From JASJBU01 sp963797085 (GTDB taxonomy: Bacteria; Pseudomonadota; Gammaproteobacteria; Chromatiales; Chromatiaceae), in the NCBI GenBank assembly GCA_963797085.1, contig CAWCOA010000014.1, forward strand, positions 40,188 to 104,187: a DNA stretch of 64,000 nt. Reading direction: 5' to 3'. Shown piece by piece: positions 53,285 to 62,478 of the stretch. Each line of letters opens with the position of its first letter. Positions within the stretch are counted from its first letter, which is position 1. The notes beneath the pieces were generated by a model. It did no database searches. It saw nothing but the letters and a program-made list of their open reading frames with translations, and had not been told where the DNA came from. The translations under genes were made by a program, and so were the position numbers.

Positions 53285-55228
53285 ATGACTGAAAAGGTAT
53301 ATGCGGTACCCGCCGACTTCGCAGCTCAGGCCAACATAACCAGTGATCAGTATCAGGAAATGTATCAGCGTTCCGTTGATGACCCTGAAGGATTTTGGGC
53401 TGAACAGGCCAATGAGTATCTTTCCTGGTTCAAACCCTGGGACAAGGTGCTGGACTGGAGTTTCGGCGAGAATGATCTGCACATCGAGTGGTTCAAAGGC
53501 GGAAAGCTGAATGTCTCGTATAATTGCCTCGATCGCCATTTGGAGACCCGGGGTGATCAGACCGCTATCATCTGGGAAGGCGACGATCCTAACAAGGACA
53601 AGAAAATCACCTATCGCGAACTGCACACAGATGTGAATAAATTCGCGAATGTGCTGAAAGACCGTGGTATCAAAAAAGGTGACAGGGTTTCCATCTATAT
53701 GCCCATGATCCCCCAAGCCGTTGTAGCCATGCTGGCCTGCACTCGTATCGGCGCGGTTCACTCCATCGTTTTCAGCGCCTTTTCTCCCGATGCGCTCAAA
53801 GACCGAATTCTCGATTCCAACTGTCAGTGTGTCATCACATCCGACCAGTCAATCCGAGGTGGCAGAAACCTGCCGCTGAAAGCCAATGCAGACAAGGGAC
53901 TGGCCCACTGCCCGGACGTTCACACCTGCATCGTGGTTCAACATGGCGGTGATCCTGTGGATTGGACGGAAGGCCGTGATATCTGGTATCACGAAGCCCT
54001 GGCCTCAGCGGATCCAGTCTGCGAACCCGAGCAAATGGACGCAGAAGACCCCCTGTTTATCCTTTATACCTCCGGATCGACAGGCAAACCCAAAGGTGTG
54101 CTGCATACCACCGGTGGCTACCTGCTGCAGGCAGCCATGACCCACAAAACCGTATTCGATTACAAGGACGGGGAAGTCTACTGGTGCACCGCCGACATCG
54201 GCTGGGTCACCGGTCACAGCTACATCGTTTATGGTCCACTAACCAATGGGGCGATCAGCCTGATGTTCGAGGGTATACCCACCTACCCGGACGTATCACG
54301 ATTCTGGCAGATCTGTGACAAACACAACGTGGCCAGCTTCTATACCGCCCCCACGGCAATCCGCGCCTTGATGGCAGCCGGGGAGGAACCGGTGAAGAAG
54401 ACGAATCGATCCAGCCTGCGTCTGCTGGGTACCGTCGGTGAGCCGATCAATCCCGAAGCTTGGGAGTGGTACAACCGTGTGGTTGGCAACAGTCGTTGCC
54501 CCATTGTCGACACCTGGTGGCAGACCGAGACAGGCGCTCACATGCTGACGCCCCTGCCTGGAGCCACTCCACTGAAACCGGGATCAGCCACCGTGCCATT
54601 TTTCGGGGTGCAACCGGTACTGCTGGATGATCAGGGTATTGAGATCGATGGCAATCCTGCAAGTGGCAACCTCGCCATCAAACACCCCTGGCCATCCATG
54701 ATGCGCACATTGTATGGGGACCATAGGCGTTTCTTCGAGACCTATTTTCAGATGTATCCCGGTTACTATTTCACGGGTGACGGGGCACGTCGGGATGAGG
54801 ATGGTTACTACTGGATTACCGGCCGAGTCGATGATGTGCTCAATGTCTCAGGTCATCGCCTGGGTACTGCTGAAATTGAATCGGCCCTGGTACTGCATGA
54901 AAAGGTGGCGGAAGCCGCTGTGGTGGGTTATCCCCACAAAATTACCGGCCAGGGTATCTATGCCTATGTCACATTAATGGCTGGAGAAGAAGGTAACGAT
55001 GATTTGAGTAAGGAACTGGTAAACCTGGTACGCAAGGAAATTGGCCCCATCGCCAAGGTCAATCTGCTGCAGTGGGCTCCCGGACTTCCCAAAACCCGCT
55101 CAGGCAAAATCATGCGCCGCATCCTGCGTAAAATTGCCGCAGATGAACTCGACTCTCTTGGAGACACCTCGACGCTTGCCGACCCTTCTGTTGTCAACAA
55201 TCTGATAGACAACAGACTCAATCGTTAA
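53285..55228 (+). CDS. acs: Acetyl-CoA synthetase
   Basis: A 647-residue AMP-forming ligase making acetyl-CoA from acetate and ATP. It shows LYTSGSTGKPKGVLHTTGG (P-loop-like), the YWCTADIGWVTGHSY stretch, VDTWWQTETGAHM, the hinge region YYWITGRVDDVLNVSGHRLG, and the regulatory acetyl-lysine motif PKTRSGKIMRR at the C terminus. An AGGAG precedes the start. With the symporter 4 kb upstream it completes an acetate uptake and activation module. Confidence 0.97.
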   Translation: MTEKVYAVPADFAAQANITSDQYQEMYQRSVDDPEGFWAEQANEYLSWFKPWDKVLDWSFGENDLHIEWFKGGKLNVSYNCLDRHLETRGDQTAIIWEGDDPNKDKKITYRELHTDVNKFANVLKDRGIKKGDRVSIYMPMIPQAVVAMLACTRIGAVHSIVFSAFSPDALKDRILDSNCQCVITSDQSIRGGRNLPLKANADKGLAHCPDVHTCIVVQHGGDPVDWTEGRDIWYHEALASADPVCEPEQMDAEDPLFILYTSGSTGKPKGVLHTTGGYLLQAAMTHKTVFDYKDGEVYWCTADIGWVTGHSYIVYGPLTNGAISLMFEGIPTYPDVSRFWQICDKHNVASFYTAPTAIRALMAAGEEPVKKTNRSSLRLLGTVGEPINPEAWEWYNRVVGNSRCPIVDTWWQTETGAHMLTPLPGATPLKPGSATVPFFGVQPVLLDDQGIEIDGNPASGNLAIKHPWPSMMRTLYGDHRRFFETYFQMYPGYYFTGDGARRDEDGYYWITGRVDDVLNVSGHRLGTAEIESALVLHEKVAEAAVVGYPHKITGQGIYAYVTLMAGEEGNDDLSKELVNLVRKEIGPIAKVNLLQWAPGLPKTRSGKIMRRILRKIAADELDSLGDTSTLADPSVVNNLIDNRLNR

Positions 55229-55256
55229 TCGATTGCTTGCCTGAGAATAATCCTAC

Positions 55257-55278
55257 AGGGGGTGCTGAAGCACCCCTT
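55257..55278 (+). terminator. Terminator of acs
   Basis: Stem GGGGTGC / GCACCCC with a TGAA loop, 30 bases after the acs stop; the T-run is short (TTGTTGTC). Confidence 0.8.
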
Positions 55279-55584
55279 GTTGTCATTATCTCGAGATTTA
55301 CAAGACAGGAGCACTGGATTCACCGGCAAAGTGCGAACTTTTGTCTTTGTACTCCAAAAAGTACGACCTGGGGGTAAAACCTGGCAAGCTGCGACTAAAG
55401 AAATTCATCGATAGACCGAATATGTTTTAAATTGGATGTATTAAGTCATCAGCACTAACTATTCGAAGAGCCTCTAAATATTAGACCTTGCACGTTCACA
55501 GCTCCTGAATTGATATTTTTGTGATGTGTAAATCTTGATTTATAAAAGAGCCAATCAGTGCAAACCAATATTTTCTAAATACCC
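55279..55584. other. Intergenic region before the diguanylate cyclase gene
   Basis: About 300 bp, AT-rich toward the gene. No clear promoter, RNA or repeat was recognised. No gene seen. Confidence 0.4.
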
Positions 55585-56637
55585 ATGGAAAACGAAAAAT
55601 CAACTTCTCCCGCATTGAACTATCCTGAGTCATCAGCGAAGTCCAACGAGTATTTACGCCTGGTGCTGCCAATGCTCGCCAAGTTCCAGCTGCCGCCCAA
55701 TCCCATCAACTTCACGCTTTGTTATGAGCATGTTTCGGGGGCCAACCTGGAACTCTCCAACATCCTCGATAAAGTGCTGAGTGAGAATACGGGCCTGAGC
55801 AAGGAAGCAGCAACTGAACTCTACAGACGTTATATCTGGGATGTGGACAGACGAGCGGTGGAAAAGCAAAGCAAGGATTTATATATGGTCATGACGGAAA
55901 CCATATCCGGCATCGACCATTCATCAGCCCAGGCTTCTGAATCAAGCAAGGTTTTAGGCAATGCCACCAAAAAACTGACACAGAGCGAAGATCTGCATGA
56001 GATGCGTAATGTAATAGCTGAAGTGGTCTCTGAAACCAAGAGCATTGCCCAGAGCAGTCACCAACTGCAAATAATGCTTAGCGAGACCAAACAGGAGGTT
56101 GAGAGCCTGCGTGAGGAACTGGAACGCAGCCGGGAGCAGGCCACCACCGATGCACTGACCGGTCTTCTCAACCGTCGCGCCTTTGACCAGGAGATGATGG
56201 TGGCAGTCGACGATGCGATTCAATCGAGGGAATCACTGGGTCTTCTGATGATCGATATCGATAAGTTTAAAAGGGTCAATGATACTTATGGCCATCTTGT
56301 CGGCGACAAAGTCATACGTTTCATTGCCCGGCAACTCTCCAATAACATTAAAGGTATGGATAGAGTCGCACGCATCGGTGGTGAAGAATTTGCGATACTT
56401 CTGCCGAACACCCAGCTGGATAATGCCCGCATTCTCGCTGAATCGATCAGAAAAAACATCGAAAGAAGCCGACTGAAGCGGGTAGATACCAGCCAGCCCA
56501 TTGACGGCATCACGGTGTCCATTGGTGTTACGGCCTATAAACAGGGCGAAGTCACCGATGATTTTCTCCAGCGCGCAGATACTGCACTCTATCAATCCAA
56601 AAACAGCGGCCGCAATCGAGTGTCGATTTCATTCTAG
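55585..56637 (+). CDS. Diguanylate cyclase (GGDEF)
   Basis: A 350-residue protein with an N-terminal helical region (about 15-170, coiled coil near SETKQEVESLREELERSR) and a GGDEF domain at about 185-350. The active loop is RIGGEEFAILLPNT, with a start TTDALTGLLNRRAFD and the Mg-binding Asp in LMIDIDKFKRVND. RxxD inhibitory site not clear. An ATG is used. The coiled-coil sensor is not recognised. Expected to make c-di-GMP. Confidence 0.92.
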   Translation: MENEKSTSPALNYPESSAKSNEYLRLVLPMLAKFQLPPNPINFTLCYEHVSGANLELSNILDKVLSENTGLSKEAATELYRRYIWDVDRRAVEKQSKDLYMVMTETISGIDHSSAQASESSKVLGNATKKLTQSEDLHEMRNVIAEVVSETKSIAQSSHQLQIMLSETKQEVESLREELERSREQATTDALTGLLNRRAFDQEMMVAVDDAIQSRESLGLLMIDIDKFKRVNDTYGHLVGDKVIRFIARQLSNNIKGMDRVARIGGEEFAILLPNTQLDNARILAESIRKNIERSRLKRVDTSQPIDGITVSIGVTAYKQGEVTDDFLQRADTALYQSKNSGRNRVSISF

Positions 56638-56699
56638 TCGGGTTGATTGAACTCATATATCTACCGCTAAAAATCAATCACCACAAGGGTAATATGCCC

Positions 56700-57041
56700 T
56701 AACTCACACAGGCGGCTCGGAGCCAGGCAGCTCATGCAAAGGCACAAACCATATCCCTGGGCAAAGTCGACCCCAAGCTCACGCAGTTTGAGCAGAACCG
56801 CCGAATCATCCACATACTCGGCAATAGTCTGCTTTCCCATCACATGGCCTGTCAGTAGTCCACAGCTAGATTTTTCAGGTAGGCGAATGATGAGAGCCCA
56901 CGCCCGAAATCATCCAGGGCAAATTGGCAACCCAAGCTTTTGAGTTCGCCAATAAAGGTTGTAGCAATTGCCAGATTAGCGATTGCCACAGTCTCGGTAA
57001 TCTCGAAACAGATCTTCTCAGTCGGCTTCGCCTTTTTTCAT
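56700..57041 (-). pseudogene. EAL-domain remnant with internal deletion
   Basis: On the minus strand the translation reads PTEKICFEITETVAIANLAI, then CQFALDDFGRGLSSFAYLKN and AVDY, all typical of an EAL phosphodiesterase. A join then leads to MGKQTIAEYVDDSAVLL and FAQGYGLCLC, so about 35 codons (with the expected LKIDGxF motif) are missing. No start remains. The diguanylate cyclase stands just upstream on the other strand. A decayed c-di-GMP phosphodiesterase. Confidence 0.8.
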
Positions 57042-57379
57042 AGGTCCACCTTGAGATAAAAAAACACAAAACGCCCCTGCTCGTAATCCAGTTTCAGCGT
57101 TGCTCCATGATAAATACCATAGTCTACGTACCCCGGTACTGCACTCTGCTGATGGCATTCACTGGCATGTTGAGGTGATTCAAAATCCCGATCCCGATCG
57201 TACCAGGAGAGCAGCATCGGCTCCCCCAGTCGTGCTTCGGCCTCCCTGTTGGCCAATTTCATGGCCTCCAGGTAATCTTTCAGCGGTGGGTCCGGAGCTA
57301 AGTCCACCTGGGTAATGTGCGACATATCAGGAGGTTGTGGAAGCGGACAGGAGAAACCAGGGCCTTCTTGTTGACTCAT
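57038..57379 (-). CDS. AF1514-like (DUF5619) small protein
   Basis: A 113-residue protein with MSQQEGPGFSCPLPQPPDM, then LSWYDRDRDFESPQHASEC and VPGYVDYGIYHGATLKLDY. This resembles proteins of the AF1514 group found in sulfur and sulfate organisms; a firm family assignment needs a profile search. The start is MSQQ with GGAGGT four bases upstream; the frame is open to 57412. It overlaps the EAL remnant end by a few bases. Confidence 0.65.
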   Translation of the reverse strand: MSQQEGPGFSCPLPQPPDMSHITQVDLAPDPPLKDYLEAMKLANREAEARLGEPMLLSWYDRDRDFESPQHASECHQQSAVPGYVDYGIYHGATLKLDYEQGRFVFFYLKVDL

Positions 57380-57460
57380 CAACAGCACCTCCATAACTTT
57401 GATTGGATTCAAGTCGTTACTTTATACTAGCTCCTGGATTAGACAAACAGACAGCATGTG

Positions 57461-57805
57461 ATGATAAAAATCTACGGCATTCCCAACTGCGACACCATGA
57501 AAAAGGCCCGCAAGTGGCTCGATGAGCATCAAATCGAATACCAGTTCCACAACTACAAAAAGGATGGCCTGGATGACTCGCTGCTCAACGGCTGGGTGAA
57601 ACAACTGGGTTGGGAAATTCTCATCAACAAGCGAGGCATGATGTGGCGTAAACTGGACGACGATACCAAGGCCAATATTGACCAGGCCAGTGCAATCCGA
57701 GTCATGCTGGATACCCCATCGATCATCAAACGCCCGATACTCGATACCGGCAGTGCGCTGCATGTAGGATTCAGTGAAGCTGAATATCAGGCGATTTTCA
57801 GCTAG
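57461..57805 (+). CDS. yffB: ArsC/Spx-like reductase (YffB type)
   Basis: A 114-residue protein of the ArsC/Spx fold, beginning MIKIYGIPNCDTMKKARKWL. Only one Cys (Cys10) is present, in the NCDT motif, as in YffB and unlike arsenate reductases with a Cys triad. Function is not known; glutathione-dependent thiol chemistry has been suggested. The TAG stop codon (57803) is formed by the following palindrome. Confidence 0.88.
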   Translation: MIKIYGIPNCDTMKKARKWLDEHQIEYQFHNYKKDGLDDSLLNGWVKQLGWEILINKRGMMWRKLDDDTKANIDQASAIRVMLDTPSIIKRPILDTGSALHVGFSEAEYQAIFS

Positions 57806-57844
57806 GGCCTGTTAACACTATGCGGATAGTGTTAGCAGGCCCTA
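57803..57844. repeat. Palindromic remnant of the MITE-like element
   Basis: TAGGGCCTGTTAACACTA and TAGTGTTAGCAGGCCCTA (18-bp arms, one mismatch) around TGCGGA. The arms are the end sequences of the element at 2546-2816, here directly joined. The left end supplies the yffB stop codon, as the larger element does for the fructokinase gene. Confidence 0.8.
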
Positions 57845-57905
57845 ATACCCAACATCAAAGGGGTTTAACTGCCTGCAGACAGCTCCTGTGAACGCTATTT
57901 GCCTG

Positions 57906-57911
57906 TATAAT
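57906..57911 (+). promoter_or_regulatory. Possible -10 box upstream of dapL
   Basis: A TATAAT hexamer 55 bases before the dapL start. No good -35 element is present, so it is only a candidate. Confidence 0.35.
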
Positions 57912-57966
57912 GGCGCGTTTTATGAGCACGGCCGTGGGCATGGCCAATTTCCTCAGGTTGTAACAG

Positions 57967-58131
57967 ATGATCAAGATCAACGAAAATTTCAGTAAGCTTC
58001 AGGCCTCCTATCTCTTTTCCGACATTGCGAAAAGGGTCTCGGCCTTTCAGGCCGCAATACGGCAATGTTCCTATGTGGTGCCTGAGCGACTGCGTGCTTT
58101 GTTGGCCGCCGCAGCGCCCATGGCCACGTAG
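57967..58131 (+). pseudogene. dapL: LL-diaminopimelate aminotransferase, truncated
   Basis: The first 29-30 codons (MIKINENFSKLQASYLFSDI, then AKRVSAFQAA) match the N terminus of the LL-DAP aminotransferase of lysine synthesis, normally about 400 residues. Then the sequence turns into unrelated residues and a stop at 58129-58131. The break is at about 58048-58056, exactly where GC content jumps. I take the rest to have been lost at an assembly join, not by decay. Confidence 0.8.
58048..58056. other. Probable assembly junction
   Basis: Left of this point is the dapL start of the moderate-GC genome; right of it, on the opposite strand, GC-rich DNA encodes an O-antigen-ligase-like protein (NPNHGAGYVAMG). 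No mobile element, repeat or tRNA is present at the join. Confidence 0.7.
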
Positions 58132-58620
58132 CCCGCACCGTGGTTCGGATTCGGCATGAAGCCGCCCCTGGTCAGGAAGCCGAGGCGCCCAGGACGGCCG
58201 CAAACGATTGGGCCGCCATGGCTGCGATGAGCGCACCATAGAGGAGACGGGAGTCAAAACCTGCGCGCCTCAGGGCGAATCGGGCCAGGACGTAGACGGC
58301 CGCGGCCGAGACGACGTCGGCCAGGGCTCCCCTGGTGGCGCACCACACCGGTGTGGTCAAGAGGGCGAAGCCGGCGAAGGCACCAAGCACCAGGACGAGC
58401 GTCTGGCGCTGCTCAAGTGCCCGTGGAACCGCCCAGACCCACCGCAAGCAGGCCAGCGCCCAGCAGGGCGAAGACCAGAGCGACCGTCCAGGGTGAGCGA
58501 CCGCCGCCACCGGCGGGCGACGGCGGGAGCGCCGCGCCGAGGAGCACGGTCGACAGGGCGGGAGCCGACCGGGCCAACGCGGTGTCAGGCTCGAGCTCTC
58601 CGATGCCTTACTCATTGGGG
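58057..58620 (-). pseudogene. O-antigen-ligase-like membrane protein, N-terminal part, truncated
   Basis: Hydrophobic segments (LVLVLGAFAGFALLTTPVWC, VYVLARFALRR, LLYGALIAAMAAQSFAAVLG) lead to the FMPNPNHGAGYVAMGAAAA segment, typical of the NPNHxAGY site of O-antigen ligase/polymerase proteins. At least two frameshifts occur, and the gene runs into the junction at about 58.05 kb, where the remaining C-terminal part is lost. The start near 58620 (MSKASE) is a guess. Probably a cell-surface polysaccharide or glycosylation enzyme of a different organism. Confidence 0.55.
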
Positions 58621-60350
58621 GTCTCCAGCCGAGCAGCTCGTACAGGCGCTCGGTTGGGGGCCAGGCCTGCAGGCGGTAGTCGCCGGCCGGATAAAGCCAG
58701 GCCGCATCGCTCAATGCAAAGAGACCCTGGAAGGGCTCTTGCCTTGCTCAGCCTCAACGGTGCGGCTCGGGCCCGAAGCCAGGCCGCTTCCGGCTCGAGC
58801 TCCTGTGCCCGAGCCGCAGAGCCTCGAGCGCGGCCCCCGAGTCGGCCGGAGTGGTGGCCAGCAGCTCCGCGAGCATCGCCGCAGCTCGGCGTGGCCAAGG
58901 GTGCCAACGTAGACCACGCTTCACCTCCTCGAGGGCGTCGCGGGGCTCGCCTGGAGGGCCGGCTCCAGGGCAAGGCCGGGCTCTCGACGCCAACCGCGCT
59001 CGCCGCGACCGAGCCAGCCCGAGAGTCCATGACAAGGCCACGGCCAGAGGCCTCCGCTCTGCCCCGCCCGGCGCTCGCAGGACCGGCAGCGCTCCACCCC
59101 AGAAGCGCGGCCGTGATGAGCAGCAGGCTCGGCGTGGCGAAGTCGGGGGATACCCGACCGCGGCGTGCAGCAGCAGCGTGTCGGCGGCCACGAGCGTGGC
59201 AGGGCGGAACAGGCGTGGCTCGGGCGGCTCATCCCGGCTGAGCCGAGTGACTCGCAGATGAAGTCCAATCACTCCGCTCAGGAGGAGCGCCAAGACCAGG
59301 AAAGCCGGTCTCGGCCGGATCTCAGGTAGCTTTGGTGGGCATGCTTCGTGGGGGTGTCCCTGGCTGGATGACCCGGGTGTGGGCCAGCCCCGAAGGTGCA
59401 GAGCAGAGCCACCCACGGGACTCGCGGCCGACAGCTCGATGGCCCGTGTCCAATGCCGCAGCCGGATTGGCCCACGGGGTTCCCTCCCGCCGCCGAATAG
59501 AGAACATCGAAGCCCCGGACGGCGGCCAGCCCCACGCCGGCGAGGAGTGCCGCCACGGCAAGCGCCACCAGCCACCGGCCCCGAAGCCTCACGCCCGCCC
59601 AGCCAGCGACGAGGACAAGGGCCACAATCACGGCCGCGAGACCGCCGTAGGAGCGCGTCGAAGCGTCACCCCCCACGAGGCCCACGGCAAGAGCCACCCC
59701 GCCGAGCCAACGCAGGCGCACCGTCAAGCTCTTCGACGTGATGGCCACGAAGGCCATGGCCGCGGCCAGGAAGACCGACAGGTGGGCCGGCAGGGCGAAG
59801 CTCGAGAGTGCGCTGCCATCGGCCAGCCTCAAGGCGATGGACTCGGCCCAGGGCTGATGGGAGAGAGGCTGTCGAGCATGGCCTGCGAAGCCCGAGTCGC
59901 TGCCAGATGGCCCGGAGACCATGCCAGACGGCAAGGCCGGCGAGCACCCACCAGAGCTCCCGTCGAGGGGATCCGGCCTCGAGAGCAAGGGACAGCGCGC
60001 AGATGGCGAGGCCGGCCACTGTAGGGCGCCGCGGGTGTCGGTGGTCGACAGCGTCCAGGCGAGCCCTGCGGCGCTCCATAGCCACAGTCCGACGAGCGGC
60101 CATAAGGGACGGGCGGGGGCATGCAGCGCGTCAGCGCCACTCCGACGCCGACCACGAGCGGAACGGGGGGAGGGTGTGTAGGGGTAGTTCTCAGGCGGAA
60201 ACAGGCTCGAGATGGCCAGACAGGGGGCATTGCGAGGCGGAGGCAGAGGGCGGGGGCAGGCCGAGTCGCGATAAGTCGATGATAGCAGATGCGGCGGGTG
60301 GCCTCCTCTCCAGGGTCCCACGCCAAGACCCACTCAAGGGGCCCCAAAAA
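58620..60350 (-). pseudogene. O-antigen-ligase-like membrane protein, frameshifted
   Basis: Many hydrophobic segments in shifting frames, for example LWPLVGLWLWSAAGLAWTLS, LAVGLVGG, VIVALVLVAGWAGVRLR, LVALAVAALLAGVGLAAV and a segment with FLVLALLLSGVIGLHLRVTR. A conserved KHAHQSYLE-like site appears (HPARDTPTKHAHQSYL), as in Wzy/WaaL proteins. The C-terminal part (RDALEEVKRGLRWHPWPRRA) resembles a TPR-type helical tail, which ends before the next gene. At least four frameshifts. Function is inferred from fold only. Confidence 0.55.
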
Positions 60351-60416
60351 TGAACCGGGGGCGCTCACTGTGCCACTTCCCCCGACGCATGGGAGTCGGA
60401 TTTTTCAGACGGTTGC

Positions 60417-60869
60417 TTACTGTTGAGTACCCTCAGGCCACTGCGTGAACTGGCCGTTGGAGTAGCAAATGTCGCAGTCGAACTGGAGTCGGGTGAACAT
60501 TGTCGCCACAAGACTGCTGGTCGCGGTCAGCACCGTAGCTGATGATGGTGTACTCCGTGGTCGACCGCTCCCAGTGGAAGCTGGTCTTCCAGCCGTGCAG
60601 GTCGGGCAGGCTGGCGGGATGTACGTGGGCTGCAGGTAGGCCTCCAGCAGGGTGTTCACGGTGCCGGACGCTGCGGTGTTGGGCACATAGCCGTTGTCCA
60701 CCGAGTAGGTCTCGACCGCGGTGGCGATCGACCGCATGTCGGCCATGGTCCTCTTCTGACGCCCACGGTTGATGGCGTTCAGCAGGTTGGGGATGGCGAT
60801 CGCAGCGATGATGCCGATGATGGCAACGACGATCAGCAGCTCGATCAGGGTGAAACCCATGCATTTCAT
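60417..60869 (-). pseudogene. Type IV pilin-like prepilin, frameshifted
   Basis: Begins MKCMGFTLIELLIVVAIIGI, a class III prepilin signal: cleavage after Gly5, then the N-methylated Phe and Glu5 of the mature pilin. The helix AAIAIPNLLNAINRGRQKRT and the motif TMADMRSIATAVETYSVDN follow, as in deltaproteobacterial pilins. The frame shifts near 60600, and the normal ending CDICYSNGQFTQWPEG is in another frame. Next to pilR and pilS pieces, hence a pilA-like gene. Confidence 0.75.
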
Positions 60870-61037
60870 GTTTCTGGTTCCTTCCTGTGAGTTGTCTGGA
60901 AATCCGGTGAATGTCACCCTACTTCAAAAGCAAGGGTCGTGCCGGGATTCGGCCAAATCGCGAGACGCGTAAGCGACTGCAAAAAAGAGGCTTAGCTGAT
61001 CCGCTCAATCCCCTATGGGTGAGCATGACAATAAGTG

Positions 61038-62462
61038 TCACTTCCATGGTGACAATAAACGTCTGCGCCCTCGTCCAGGCACGGTGATGCCGTGCTTCTT
61101 GACATAGTAACGCATGGACCGAAAGCTGATGCCCGGGCGTCGGGCTGCATCAACTTGCCGGCCACTCGTCTGGACGAGCGCCTCAACGATGAGACTCCTA
61201 CAAGACGACTTCAGGTGGGCTTCCGAATCGAAGCCCTGCTCGGGCAGCTCAATCGTCGTTGCGAGGGCGGCGGGTCGAATACGGGGAACTCGGCCCTGTC
61301 GAGCGCCTTCTCCCGTGGCCAGGGTCACGGCTCGCTCGATAGCGTTTATCGAGCTGCCTGACGTTGCCCAGCCATGAACAGGACTCGAGCATCGACAGGG
61401 CGGCGAGTGTGAAGGCTCGCACCGGCCGGCCCAGCTGCTGCAAGAAGCGCGCACGGAAGAGCTCTGCCAGCGGCGCGATGTCCACCCGCCGCTCTCTAAC
61501 GGGCCTTTGGACGCCGAGGGTCACGTTGAAACGGTCTTGAGGTCCTCTCGGAACTCGCCGTCGGCCCGGCTTTGGCCAGGTCCTTTGTTGAGACGCGGCG
61601 ATGAACCGCACGTGGACCGGCACTTCCTTCGGAGCCGCCCACCGGCACGGGGCCGCTTCGACTAGGGCACCGTCGAGGAGCTTGACCTGCATGGTCCAGG
61701 GACATCTCCCCCACCTCGTCAGCCAGCAGCGTCCCGCCCATGGGCGTTCTCAATCAACCCGCGACGGGTGCCCGCGGCGCCGGTGAAGGCGCCGCGCACA
61801 TGACCGAACAGCTCGGACTCGAGCAGGCTCTCGGCAATGGCACCGCAGTTGACGGTGAGGAACTTCCGCTCCCTTGCGGGGTCCGCTCAAGGGGGGGGTG
61901 AATGGCCCGGGCGATGACAAGCTTGCCCGTACCACTTCTCGCCCGTCGAGCAGCACCGTGGAAGCGTTCCGGGCGGCCTGCTGCACACAGGCTCATCACC
62001 TTCTCCATGGCCGGGCTGCGGTAGACGATGTTTTCGAAGCTCCGCTCGCTCAACTCCTCCCGTAGGTAGCGGTTCTCCTCGATGAGCTGACGCCGTTCGA
62101 CCGCCTTGCGCACGATAATCTCATTCATCCCATGTCGGAGAACAAGCTTCGTCGACCCGTAGTCGGAGGCCCCCGGCTTCAGCACGCTGATCGCCATTTG
62201 CGTCGAGGCATAGGCTGTCATGAGAATGACGGCCATGTCGGCGCCGCTGCTCTAAATCTCCCTGAGCGGCTCGATGCCGTTGAGGGTGCGCGGCATGCGG
62301 ATATGGGAGTTGGCAAAAACGCGAGCTTCGCGTGCTCAACTTCTCGAGGGCCTCTTTGCCGCTGGAGGCCACCGAGACCTGGTAGCCCTCCTTGCGCAGC
62401 ACGATCTCCAACAGCTGGCGCAGGCCCTGCTCGTCGTCAACGACCAGGATGTTCGGCTTCAT
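61038..62462 (-). pseudogene. pilR: PilR/NtrC-type sigma-54 response regulator, frameshifted
   Basis: Receiver at the N terminus (MKPNILVVDDEQGLRQLLEI, then LRKEGYQVSVASSGKEAL), then ILMTAYASTQMAISVLKPGA and a AAA+ domain with fragments such as FENIVYRSPAMEKV and TLLADEVGEMSL (Walker B-like GTLFLDEVGE region), and a C-terminal HTH with DAARRPGISFRSMRYYVKKHGI (Fis-type). At least four frameshifts. Presumably activates pilin transcription from sigma-54 promoters. Confidence 0.75.
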
Positions 62463-62478
62463 CCGACTCCCTTTCCTG

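Noticed and set aside
59332..60024. 230-codon plus-strand frame in the GC-rich tail, and similar ones at 58351-59241 and 59808-60353
   Set aside because: High GC makes long random frames common. The Arg/Pro/Ala-rich products have no hydrophobic core, while the minus strand encodes membrane segments.
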